A stretch of 27,215 nt of DNA from Priapulus caudatus (Eukaryota > Priapulida > Priapulimorpha > Priapulimorphida > Priapulidae): assembly GCF_000485595.1 (NCBI RefSeq), contig NW_014577064.1, positions 748,885-776,099 of the forward strand, given 5' to 3'. Both the position numbers and the translations under genes were made by a program. The notes under the pieces were generated by a model. It saw only the letters and a program-made list of their open reading frames with translations, had not been told where the DNA came from and did no database searches. Below are positions 1-10,907 of this stretch, one piece after another; position 1 is the first letter of the stretch; each line of letters starts with the position of its first letter.

Positions 1-1040
1 TCTGAAGACTGACGAGAGGAGGATTCATAATATCGCTGCGTGGAAATAGAGCTTCTCTATTAGACATTAGGATTACCCATATCCTCAGACATGCCAGCAC
101 ATTTCAACCCTCGATATCAGGTTACGGTATGTCAACAGTAACTTAAACGATAACACACTCACATCATACTCATACAAAGGAAGGCAGGCTGATTCAGCGT
201 CTGAATATAGCAATTATCCTAGAGTGAGTGATGTAAATGGGCCATAGCAACGTTTTTTCTTACTTGAGGACTCCCTACAGATAGTAGCTTATATATATAG
301 TAGCTATTAGTGGGCCTGTAGAGCGCGAGCATCTCCTCGTACGCTACGCCATCTATATATTTTACGGACGCGTTGTGCCAAATTTATGATACGTCTGATC
401 TGTGCGCACGCTGCGAGCGCGCAATATATATATATATATATATAATAATATAAATATATATATAGTATGAAAAGCAGAGAGCGAGATATATAATATAGAT
501 GGTATATCTATTTTCCCCTTGCCCGCACGAACACATTTATTCATCGACAACTAGTTTCATCCAGATGGATGATTGGATATAATAAAGGCATATCCGCTTC
601 TCACTGGCATCGGAACAGCACTCTTGGGCTCCTTTCAGGAATTAGATGCTAACAGCAGTGCTGAGCTATCTGGTAGTAATACGCACGTTGGAACACCCGA
701 GGGGGTTATTCCGGTTCCTGAAAGTCTGTCCTAGCTATAACTTTCAAGAGCATCACGTAACCTCTGCCAGAGTCTGCAATCTGCAAATCGCTTAGAGTTG
801 AACGTTGTGTGACAATGCTCATCAAGCAACCTGTTACGCACTCTGTACTTGAACTGCGTTATCGTAGTGTATGGGGAGTCATTCCAAACCGACGGGCATC
901 AACATAAATATCAATAGTAACAGAACGTATAGCTCTCTTCGATTTTAATTTCGCAAAATAATTTAGCTGTGATATCAAAGCTATATACTAGTTTGGTTGT
1001 ACAGTAATGTCCAGACTGGTAATGTAATGTCGTGCTGGTA
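1..1040 (+). repeat. Dispersed element, copy 1 (3' part, cut by window start)
   Basis: This stretch aligns with 2550-3540 in the same orientation and with about 10330-11340 in the opposite orientation. Shared blocks include GACGAGAGGA near the start, the AACGTTTTTTCTT block, an AT tract near 422-460, and AATTTAGCTGTGATATCAAAG near 960. The copies differ by many scattered 1-3 base indels. The copy stops abruptly at a GGTAT word (about 1030-1040) and runs into unrelated sequence, 1041-1290, where I see no gene. Position 1 falls in the middle of the full-length element, so the window start truncates it. No conserved reading frame is shared among copies, so it is non-autonomous or decayed. Its class is unknown. 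Confidence 0.75.
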
Positions 1041-1290
1041 TGTAGCGACAGCGCACCTAACTCTTAACTAAGTTAGTAGGTATTGTCAATAAATAATGCA
1101 GGCTATTCACCTCAGGCGGTTAGCGGCGAGTAAGAGGGCGCGATAACGCGGGATATATGAATCACAATGATGTTATTATCAGATGGCATTGCTAGCTTCG
1201 TAGAAAATTACGATTAAATATAATTAGATCAGTGTGCAAACAGTACAACTTTATGGTAAGATGAAGCTGACCACGGCACACGCGCGACTG

Positions 1291-3705
1291 CGGCACGCAC
1301 GCACGCACACAACACCACACAACAACACACACACCACAGACCACAGCACACACACCAACACACACAACGCACGACTCGTTGATATAGATATTATATTGAT
1401 AGTGAATGATGGTGTTATAATCGCGTGTTAATTTCATGCATGCTAATAGCATGAATGTATGTGAGCGACTAGTGAAAGTCTGTGACGTGGGTTCGAAATG
1501 TATTTGCAAGGTACCTTAATATATATAGGCTCCTTGCACTATTTTCTGCGGCTGATTCACGGCCATGCACCTTGTGTTTCACCAAACGCTCGCCACTGTC
1601 TGGTAGTGTCAATTCCTCACCACGTCAGAGCAAATTAATACGCGCCAATCGCAACATGGCATCGTTAATTCCCACGTGCATAATGCATTCACCGTGAAGT
1701 ACATAACCCCGCAAAATCAAGCTCAATATCAAAAGGTATCTACTTTCCGCCACGATAAGCGACGTACTGCTGCAATTATTTATAGTATATAGTATTTAAG
1801 ATTTATTGTTTTATTTGTTTGTTAATATAATATATATATACAAATACTAGGTTCGGCCGTGGGCCCCACGCTGGGTGTGCTCTCCACTAACGCTTTCCGT
1901 TCAACCCACACGTATTCACACATGCCAACTTCGAACTATTAAAAAGCAAGCACCAGCTAATGAAGATCGCGTAGCTAAGACGCATTAAACAACGACATTG
2001 ATGAGTGTGTTAATCAAATATAGCTATAAGGCTATATAGAATAATCAGGTGGCTAATCCATACCACGTCTTAACTGGCCAGCATACAGGAGCCATGTGCT
2101 ATACAGCACCAGAGGCTGTTACCAATCCTTCTCATAACACATTGTCATGTCATACCCTGTCAGTTGTCAACCTGCATTTTTACGCCTGCGGTCAAGAAAA
2201 TATTGTCAGCTGAGAACTTAACAAGCACATGCTACAAAGCTAACACGCAAGCCACTCCACCTATGTTTAATGCAGAATCCAACAGTGACCTGCAAGTCAG
2301 AAATCCGTGCTAGAACGATAAAGGCCAGCGCGAGGCTTACGTTAAAAAAGGGTTCACACTAGCCGAGCTAGTCAGAAATATTTTTGTATTTTGGACCCAT
2401 CCATTAAGTATTGTATCTGAATGTGTTATATCAGTGACACATAAGCCTTAACGGTATTGCCATTAGAGGTACACCTGTTGCATTTAGTATCGCTATCATT
2501 TGCTGGAATGGTCGCTAATTGGGATATTAAGTATTGATTATATAAGTCGAAAATGAATGACGAGAGGAGAGATTCATAATAGCTAGTTTTTTTTTTTTTT
2601 TTTTTTTTGTGGAAATCGAGCTTTCTCTATACATAGATTACCCTATCCTGCAGACATTACAGCAGCATGTTCAACCTCGATATCAGTTTTACGGTCTGTC
2701 AACAGTAACTAACATACACACTCACATCAGTACTATACAAGAAGCAGCTGATCAACTGTCTGAATAAGACTTACCTCAGAAGTGGAGTGATCGGTAAACT
2801 GCCCAATTGAGGCAACGTTTTTCTTTACTTGAGTACCTATACAGATAGAAGGCTTAATAGATAGTAGCTAATATGGCATGTAGAGCGGCGAGCATCTCAT
2901 GTACGCTACCGGCCATCTAATGTATTTTACAGACGCGTTGGGTAATTTAGATACGTTCGATCTGTCATCGCTCGAGCAACCAATATAATATAATATATTA
3001 TATAATAATAATTATATTTATTTAATTTATGAAGAGAGAGAGAGAATATAAGATGTATAGATCTATTTCCCTGCCTCCGCACGCATCACATTTATTCCTC
3101 TGAACAACTACGTGCATCCAGATGTGAGATTGGATATAAAAAGCATATCCCTGTCTCCTGATGCGGACTCAGCACCTTGCCCTTCAGGATAGACACCAGC
3201 ATGGCGAGCTATCTTGTAGTATACGTAATAAAGTGGAACACCCTGAGGTTAATCCGGTTCTGCTGATCTGTCCTCGCTATAGCTTCAAGAGTGGCACGTA
3301 CGCTCTTGCAGAGTCTGGCAACCCTCATCGCTTAGAGTTTGACGTTTGTGGTGACAATCGCATCAAGCAACCTGTTAGCACCTTGTACTTGAACTCGTCT
3401 ATGCGTAGTGTATTGGTGGAGTCATCCAAAACGTACCATCATCAAACACTTATCAAGCAATGTAACAGAACGTCGTAGCTCTCTTCGATTTTGAATTTCG
3501 CAAATAATTTAGCTGTGATATCAAAGCATAATAACTAGTTTTCGTTGTAATCACGTTTTCGTTGAGTTTCGCTTGTGTTCAGACGTATGTAAGTATGCTG
3601 TGCCGTGTGTCATTGTGTTATGCTGTGTGTTTAGGAGGTGAGTGGTGTTGTGTGTGTTTGTTGTGTGTGTGTGTTGTGTTGTGTTGTTGTGTTTGGTATG
3701 AGTGG
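1291..3705 (+). repeat. Dispersed element, copy 2 (full length, left arm of inverted repeat)
   Basis: This is collinear with the reverse complement of about 10166-12590 over roughly 2.4 kb. It opens with a CA-rich microsatellite (1291-1375), followed by the shared word ACTCGTTGATATAGATATTA. It then passes through shared non-coding blocks (1440-2540) and the ~1-kb part also seen at 1-1040. It ends with GTGTT-type repeats and a single GGTAT (about 3640-3700). A run of 22 T at 2587-2608 is absent from the other copies. The right edge abuts the exon fragment of the broken chitin-deacetylase-like gene. No transposase or reverse transcriptase is recognisable. Microsatellites at both ends recall some Helitron-related or DINE-like elements, but I see no diagnostic termini. 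Confidence 0.75.
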
Positions 3706-5754
3706 TGCCCAGGTGACACCATCTGGACACCAGCATTGGAGAGATGCACCGACAAGTACTTTGCGGTTAACGACGAGTGCAGATACGAGGCTCCACCCAC
3801 TCCAGCACCTGCTCCAGAGAATATTGACCCAGGTACAAACAATATGGTGCTTATAGTTACCTCCGCCAAGGGGTTGGCAGGAGGTTATGTTTTCACCGGC
3901 GTGTGTTTGTTCGTTTGTGTGTTTGTTCGTTTGTGGGTTTGTGCGTTTGTGGGTTTGTAACACCGTTCTTTGTGTACAGTCTAACTAAAAAGGTTATGGA
4001 CGGATTGTCATAAAATTTTCGGGATAGGTCAGAAATGGGCTAACTTAGAATTGATTACATTTTGGTGGTCATCAAATCATTTAATTAATTAATTAAATTT
4101 TTTGCAGTGAGAGAATTCAGCTGCCATGGCGGAGGTCTGCGCTCTCCGAGTGCTCTAGTTACAAATGTTTTCAATCGTAATCGCAAGAAAAATTTATCTG
4201 CAAAATTCTAGCGCTAGATAGGGGTGTTTCGTAACCCATAGCCGAATTCACATTTTCTAGCTGCGTGCTACGACCCAAGAAACATGTGCAACGGAGTTAT
4301 TGATTGCAACAATGGAGAGGATGAGGAGGGCTGTGCTCCGATCTGTGACCCTAACACCTGCAGACTGCCAGGTTGCAAGTGCAGTGGCCCCGAGGCTCCA
4401 GGAAACCTGCTCCCTAGTGAGATCCCACAGCTGGTTATGATTGGCTGGGATGGTGCCCTGAGAGTGGAGGACTACAACCATCTTCTCCAGCAGGTAAGCA
4501 CGGGTAGAAGTAGATAGGACATGGCTGTATTATGCACATAAACACCAAAAATTTTCACGTCAACTGAGCATTTTTTGCTTAATCTATTAGCATTTTTCAT
4601 TTTAGATTTTGAAGAAGATAAATGCCCAGAGAAGGAGAGAGCCACGAACGAATCCCAATGGTTGCCCGCTAACCGCAACTTTCTTCACAAGCCATCAGTT
4701 CACTGATTACGCAGCAGTCCAGTCGATGTACGCCGAGGGAAATGAGATCGCCTCATTCTCTATCACGTAAGTAATGCTGTCAAATGTGCTAGAGTCCACC
4801 AATTATGTTAAATACTAAATACGTATTGAATGTATTACTTTATTATATATTTCACAACGTTATACAACAAAACGTTATTCTTACACCCATGTTTTTAATG
4901 GTTACACAGTAAGCAGCTGCCATCAGAGTATGGCCGCAGCGACTTCAGTATGCGAACTCTCTGACTGAGATGCCGGACAGCGCGCCATGTTCAAACGAGG
5001 ATTCTCTGGCAATCCCGCGCCAGTGCCATCAAGGGCAGTGCGATTTGCTTACTGCAACCACAGGAAGCGATTCGTTAACGCTGCATATAAGGATGATGGA
5101 TTCACATGGGATTCTTCTGACCAACCGACAAAGATTAAATCCTCCCTGTGGCTATACACTTCGATGTACGCATCCACTGCGTGGCTGCGCCATCCCTCCA
5201 TGCCCAACTTACCTCCATGCTCGTGGAATTGTGGCGAGGTTCCCCCGTTGTTGACTGTTCGTATACCAACGACACGCCTGTGCGCCAAGCGTTGACAGTT
5301 GCGTAATTATCCCACCGACAAGGGCACGAGGCTCTTGAGCTCTTGCAGTACCAACTTTGTGAAGCGCCATTAACAGACCAACAAGGCTCCTCCCCATCAA
5401 CCCTCCGCTGCCAGAGGTCACTCAACAATGGCTTACTACAAATGGAGGCTCTCCAGCAGTTCTTGATGAGATCCCAAGAAAATCGCGATGTCTATTCGTG
5501 ACTACAGCCAGCTGATCGAGTACATGAAGAATCCAGTCAAGCTTCTGATGTAGGAAGATCTGATGCGGTTCAAGTGCGACTTTGCTAACCGCACCCCACT
5601 GGGTGCGCCCATCCCAACCTGTGTGTGGCTACTTCAACATCAGCCTACGCCGCCAATGACGAGGAGCACCAGGGAGACCGTTTCTTTCCAGACCTGTTGC
5701 TGAATTCGCAGCGGTATACCCAATGGGCTGGACAACCCACTAGGAGAAGCATAA
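3706..5754 (+). pseudogene. Chitin deacetylase-like paralog, 5'-truncated and broken
   Basis: Four exon segments match the gene at 14362-19786. They are the 3' half of exon 2 (3706-3832), exon 3 (4261-4493), exon 4 (4606-4766) and exon 5 (4910-5754). Exons 3 and 4 are open and bounded by correct AG and GT sites. The signal peptide, the first exon and the first half of the CBM14 domain are missing; the match starts at TGCCCAGGTGACACC, directly after the microsatellite tail of the dispersed element. Exon 5 carries many small indels against the clean copy (about 845 versus 814 bases) and has no long frame. Introns differ strongly between copies, so these are paralogs rather than a simple allelic repeat. 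Exon 3 encodes an LDLa-like MCNGVIDCNNGEDEEGC, more canonical than the other copy. The deacetylase motif is degenerate here too (MIGWDG). Exon 5 damage may be sequencing error, but the lost 5' end looks structural. Confidence 0.8.
3893..3960 (+). repeat. GTTTGT-rich simple repeat in intron of the broken paralog
   Basis: Near-tandem GTTTGTGTG/GTTTGTTCG words occupy the start of the intron after the exon 2 fragment. The corresponding intron of the other copy (18117-18232) lacks them, which shows that the introns have diverged. Confidence 0.6.
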
Positions 5755-6699
5755 ATCAAATTACGCCTTCCATAATTTGGGGTCATGATAACATGTTTTT
5801 AACACATCGTTGTTGATTTGCAATTGTGAAGTCCTTGATATTAGGAATACTTGCATTGCTCTTTTACCTTTAGCTCAACGTGGTAAACATCATTACGCTT
5901 AGTGTTCTTCTTAATATATGTGAGTTGTGTGCGAGCATTAGCGGCCTGTAATATATTTTGGACATTTTTTCTTACCTAGAGGACACGAACCTGGTTCTTA
6001 TCAGACAGATAGTGTATTCCTGCAAAGAATATATATATCAATCAGCATCCAATCCTGCGTAGTGTCAACACTACTACTACAATCTTGAGAATAGCAGTTA
6101 GTCATACGCTTCAAAGAAGCTCTTCCTCAAGCTTATACTGTGTGATCTTATATGGAATGTGATCAATCTGCTGTAAATAAATTTTTTATTAATAATTCGA
6201 TGAAAAAACATAGAACTGCTTCTTTAATTCGAAATGAGAACTTTCTTGTTGGAGCATGTTTGCAGATTACACACACGCGTATGTTTACTGCATCGAGACG
6301 TCTTGGTGCACTATTTTATTAACTTGAATGACAACTGGTTAAAACACACACTATATCTAGAGTCACGTATGCCACGAAAACTGCATTTAAGGTAGAGCAA
6401 AGAATACGACCTTCAACGTGGTAAACAGATTCGGCTAACAAGCGGCATATATTGCTATTCAATGCATACTCATCGCGTGCATATCGACACGAGAACTAGT
6501 TCTGCTAAAGCCATCACGCTGACTCATGTTCACGAACGTGTAATTTGGTTATTTCTCACAGCCATTAGAAAATTTACACCATTCAGTAGGATCAAGAAGC
6601 ATGCTGAGTGCATACGTCCGATCCACACTCACGGTATACAACTCTAACGAGTTCGTACAATAAATAATGAGCCGTGGACTATTCGCAAGTCACGTTCAT
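5755..6699. other. Intergenic stretch after the broken paralog; possible poly(A) signal
   Basis: The sequence after the degraded stop (5752-5754) is unlike the 3' flank of the intact gene. A candidate poly(A) signal AATAAA lies at 6176-6181 in an AT-rich setting, about 420 bases past the stop. The word TTCAACGTGGTAAAC is nearly repeated around 5876 and 6412. I see no coding region; the short open frame at 6462-6647 has no recognisable features. Confidence 0.35.
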
Positions 6700-7765
6700 A
6701 GTTCGCTGCATAGAAACATCAACATGGATGTTCTCTGCGGAAGTCTCTCAGCCAGCGCTGCGTAGAAACATCAACCCTGGAATATTGTCCTGTGCAAACG
6801 TTTTATATAGCTAGCGATGTGTAGAAACATGAACACAGATTAGCGGTCTGAGGAATTCGTTTTAGGTAGGTCGTGGTATAGAAACATCACACACAAAGCA
6901 GAGTCTTATGCCAATCTAGTAGTTAGCTCTGTATAGAAACATTCATTTAGAATGAGCGCTTAGTGCAATCTGTAACCAAGATTTGTATATAGAGTCAACA
7001 CAGAACAGTGACATGTGACAATCTTTATGTTTAGACCTGTAGAGAAATGATCAACATAGAATAGTGAGTGACCTGTGACAATCTATTAAATAGCTCAGTA
7101 TAGAAACATCACACGCATCGACATCGTGGACAATCTATTATATAGCTCTGGAAAGAAAAAACATTAAACATATCTTTGCGCACTGAGGCAATCTATTTAC
7201 TAGCTTCATGGAGAAAGATTTTATAGAATAGTGAGTGACCTGCGACAATCTATTATATAGCTCTGTAAAGAAACATTAACATATCTTTGTGCACTGCGGC
7301 AATCTATTTACTGGCTTCATGGAGAAAGATTTTATAGAATAGTGAGTGACCTGTGACAATCTATTAAATAGCTCAGTATAGAAACATCACCACGCAATCG
7401 ACATCGTGACAATCTATTAAATAGCTCAGTATAGAAACATCACCACGCAATCGACATCGTGACAATCTATTATATAGCTCTGTAAAGAAACATTAACATA
7501 TCTTTGTGCACTGCGGCAATCTATTTACTAGCGTCGTGGAAAAACATTAACATGGAATAGTGGAACTTGAAAGTTAGCTTTGCATAGAAACATTAACACA
7601 CAATTGTGACCTATGAAAATCTATGAGTTAGCTTTGCGTAGAAACATGGGCATGGATTATTGGCCTGTGATAGCCTATTAGCTTGCTCCGTATAGAATAT
7701 AAAAATATCAACACAGAATCGTGGCCTATGCCAATCTATTAGCTGGATATGTATAGAAAAATCAA
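6700..7765 (+). repeat. Minisatellite array, period about 55 bases, ~20 units
   Basis: The core word (TAGAAACAT) followed by a partly conserved GTGACCTGTGACAATCTATT and TAGCTCNGTA recurs roughly every 52-60 bases. Early units (6700-7000) are the most divergent. Units between about 7180 and 7550 form a higher-order pattern: a variant unit with CATATCTTTGTGCACTGCGG alternates with one containing AGAAAGATTTTATAGAATAG and with the CACGCAATCGACATCGTG variant. That pattern implies recent unequal exchange or slippage of multi-unit blocks. It is not a CRISPR: the whole period is conserved and there are no unique spacers. Confidence 0.9.
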
Positions 7766-7770
7766 TAAGG

Positions 7771-7771
7771 A

Positions 7772-7803
<32 letters not shown>

Positions 7804-7821
7804 TTATTTATTTATATATAT
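7771..7821. repeat. (TA)n / (TTTA)n microsatellite
   Basis: An uninterrupted AT dinucleotide tract passes into TTTA repeats, immediately after the last minisatellite unit. Confidence 0.9.
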
Positions 7822-9020
7822 TGAACCGCGCAAATCTATAACTGTACACACGCCCGCGTTGGTGCCGATACCGTACCAACAATCATACTACTATTATTAC
7901 TTATTATTACGTAACTACCAATTATTAAGTACATAAAGGTAACGTCGGCACGTCATTGTAATTCGACTTCGGAGATGTTTGTGCAAAAATAAAAATGCGC
8001 ACGTGCGTGAATCTACTATGAGAAATAGCTCGAACAAAGCCCCGAGGCTGAGGCCCCGCTAGTAGTACTATGGCTAATATCTTTACGCTTCAGTACGTAC
8101 ACGATATGTGCTCGCGATAAGTTGTTGCACGCATTGCGTAATCTTATTTGCGAATCTGCAGTCGTCTGCGCAGCAGAATTGTTTGCTACACGTGAGGCAG
8201 CTGCTGTCGGAAAAGCGAGCCTAGCCTGTTCAAGGTACCCGGCGATGCGTCATTCGTTCGTGACTTTCTTTCGTGGGCAACGCCTCATCTTTCCACGAAA
8301 CACTCCCCCGCCGATGATTCGTTAATGACAGAGCGCGAGCGAGCGCACGGGTGGACTCGGTGTAATCTCATTCCGATGCGGTGCTAGGCGTTGCGACGAC
8401 AACTTCTAGAGTAGCCGCAGGTTTTCAGTATACGGATTTATAACGCGCGTGGGCCTCTACCACGCGCCGAGCGCAATGGCGCGAAAAACACGATCACCGT
8501 GCTCGAATGGTTAGCTCACTGCGCTGCGCTGCTGCGATAGTTCAGACACGCACCGCCTTGTATCGGGAGGAACACCTAGCGCTACATTCCGTTACGCCTA
8601 GAGCGCATCGTAAGCAACCGCAGCCGTGCATGCGAACTTTCAATTTTCCCCATTCTCGCATCTTCTCCGATGTAGGCCAGTCAGGCCTGCAAGAACGAAT
8701 CCTCCGCGATCTGAACGATGCGCGTTGAGACGTATGCACAAGCAGCCTACGCGGGGCATTAGACGCAAACACTTTTCCCCATTGGCCCTCGTAACCTATA
8801 AAACGATAGCTGAATACGTGATGCCTTGCATGGGCTCCTGCATGAGAGCCATTAGCGGTGAGATGCGCGGTGTGAGATCAGAGCGGCAGGGTAGAGCACT
8901 CACAGCGGGAGCCGGCTGCGTCCACCACTACGAAAAATTCCCACGTATCAAAAAACTAGCGTGTCAATTCGTGTCCCTCACCTGCACGATTAAGATGAAC
9001 GATCGATCCGATCAAGGTAT
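7822..9020. other. Relatively GC-rich, CpG-containing stretch, no gene recognised
   Basis: From about 8040 to 8960 the base composition is visibly richer in G+C and CpG than its surroundings (for example GCGCGAGCGAGCGCACGGG near 8332). Open frames at 8122-8325, 8507-8728 and the start of 8626-9312 show no domain, motif or codon pattern I recognise. A TATA-like word in GTAACCTATAAAACGATA lies at 8791-8808 and is repeated exactly at 13948-13965. It could be an unannotated promoter region or simply older GC-rich DNA. Confidence 0.3.
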
Positions 9021-9029
9021 TTCGGACAT

Positions 9030-9430
9030 GGACATGCGCACACCGACACGCATACACACACACACATACAGACACGCGTACACACACACATACAGACACG
9101 CGTACACACACACACAGACGCGCGTACACACACAGACACTCGTACACATAAAGACACACACACGCACGCACACGGACAGAAGAACACATGCATGCACGCA
9201 CGCACACGCACACGCACAAGCGCACGCACACACACACAAACAAATATTTTCTCTCTCGATATCTCTGTCTCTTAAACACGCGCGCACTCACACGCACAGT
9301 CACGCGCATTGACACGCGTACGCACATATACTCACCCACGTATGCACGCACGCACACACATTTGCTGGAAAGCACATGCACATCGACCAAAGCACAGGAC
9401 ACGTACGCTAGCAAGCGCACACACGCCTGA
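9030..9430. repeat. CA/CACG-rich compound microsatellite
   Basis: Alternating purine-pyrimidine sequence made of ACAC, ACGC and CATACAGACACGCGTA units. A nested ~24-base repeat (ACACACATACAGACACGCGT) occurs twice around 9056-9105. Long open frames on both strands here are artefacts of the repeat. Confidence 0.9.
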
Positions 9431-9931
9431 AATATGAGCAGTTTATATCCATAACACTTTACACAGAAAGCTCCGTATTGATTATCATCCGTCAATATTG
9501 TACTACCAACTTATTTTAAAATGCAAACCAAAAAAAGAGATGAACCGCTATATGATAGGCAAAAATGGAAAAAATTCTACATTTATAGAGACATTGATCC
9601 AGCCGTTTATTTTTCGAAATAAAACGTTCGCGCGTGAGAAACCTTCATCGCAGATCTGTGCTCGAAACATTCTTTGCTCACGTCATGTCGAAACCTGAAA
9701 CTTAAAAACTTAAATAAATTAAATTTACAGACGCGTGGGCGTCTGTATTTGCAGTGTCTAAACGATTCAGGCGGATCTCGCTTAGAACTGCGAAGTTGTT
9801 TCTGCGAAAGTTCGCTTCTGCGAAAGTTGCGCCTACCTATTATAGTAGTCTACTCAATGCATGATTCTCTAACGATCTAATCGCTCGCAAACTGAACCGT
9901 AACAGTTTGACGAGCCCATTCGCTGCGCGAG
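9431..9931. other. No feature recognised
   Basis: This stretch lies between two simple-repeat arrays. Short open frames at 9498-9698 and 9674-9880 have no recognisable motif. A small repeat of TCTGCGAAAGTT occurs twice around 9799-9828. Confidence 0.3.
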
Positions 9932-10167
9932 CATACCATACCATACCATACCATTCCATACCATTCCATACCATACCATACCATACCATACCATATACCA
10001 TACCATATACCATACCATACCATACCATACCATACCATACCATACCATACCATACCATACCATACCATACCATATACCATACCATACCATACCATACCAT
10101 ACCATACCATACCATACCATACCATACCATACCATACCATACCATACCATACCATACCATACCATAC
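9932..10167 (+). repeat. (ATACC)n pentanucleotide array
   Basis: About 46 units of ATACC/CCATA with a few interruptions (ATTCC near 9953-9965 and ATATACC near 9992, 10003 and 10072). It is read GGTAT on the minus strand and forms the distal tail of the inverted dispersed element. The left-arm copy has one such unit at the equivalent position. Confidence 0.95.
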
Positions 10168-10861
10168 ACACAACACAACACAACACAACACAACACAACA
10201 CAACACAACACAACTCAACCCTTCCTAAAACAACACAGCATAACACAATGGACAACACGGCACAGCACTACATTACATTACCAGTCTGAACACAACGAAA
10301 ACTACAACGAAACTGATTACAACGAAAACTAGTATATTATAGCTTTGATATCACAGCTAAATTATTTTGCGAAATTCAAATCGAAGAAGAGCTATACGTT
10401 CTGTTACATTATGATAATTTATGATGATGGTACGTTTGGAATGACTCCACCAATACACATACGATAAACGAGTTCAAGTACAGAGTGCTAACAGGTTGCT
10501 TGATGCGATTGTCACCACAAACGTCAAACTCTAAAGCGATTGCAGGTTGCAGACTCTGCAAGAGGTACGTGCATGCACTCTTGAAAGCTATAGCTAGGAC
10601 AGACTCAGAGAAACCGGAATAACCCCCTCAGGGTGTTCCAACGTACGTATACTACCCAGATAAGCTCAGCACTGCTGGTGATCTAATCCTGAAGGGAGCA
10701 AGAGTGCTGATTCCCGATGCCATGAGAAGGGATATGCTTTATTATATCCAATCATCACATCTGGATGAAAGTAGTTGTCAGAGGAATAAATGTGATGCGT
10801 GCGGGGCAGGGGGAAAATAGATATATACCATCTATATCTCTCTCTCTCTCTTCATATATAA

Positions 10862-10907
<46 letters not shown>

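Noticed and set aside
3161-3478. 105-codon frame inside dispersed-element copy 2
   Set aside because: The frame is not preserved in the other two copies, which have indels and stops in it, and no domain is recognisable.
6700-7765. CRISPR-like array
   Set aside because: The full ~55-base period is conserved, with no unique spacers, and the DNA is clearly animal; this is a minisatellite.
8500-8550. tRNA-like or SINE promoter (GCTCGAATGGTTAGCTCA)
   Set aside because: It has a faint resemblance to tRNA box words, but no cloverleaf, no paired A and B boxes and no repeat copy elsewhere in the window.
8626-8995. Possible protein start of the 228-codon frame in GC-rich DNA
   Set aside because: Half of the frame is CA-repeat translation, and the non-repeat part shows no recognisable domain or conserved pattern.
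8956-9495. 179-codon Cys/Val-rich open frame (and frames at 23731-24321 and 12180-12590)
   Set aside because: These are translations of CA/GT microsatellites, open in several frames at once, so not evidence of protein.
9840-10332. Long open frames on both strands through the GGTAT/ATACC array
   Set aside because: A 5-base repeat without stop codons stays open in several frames; the translations are MVWYG or IPYHT repeats with no gene structure.
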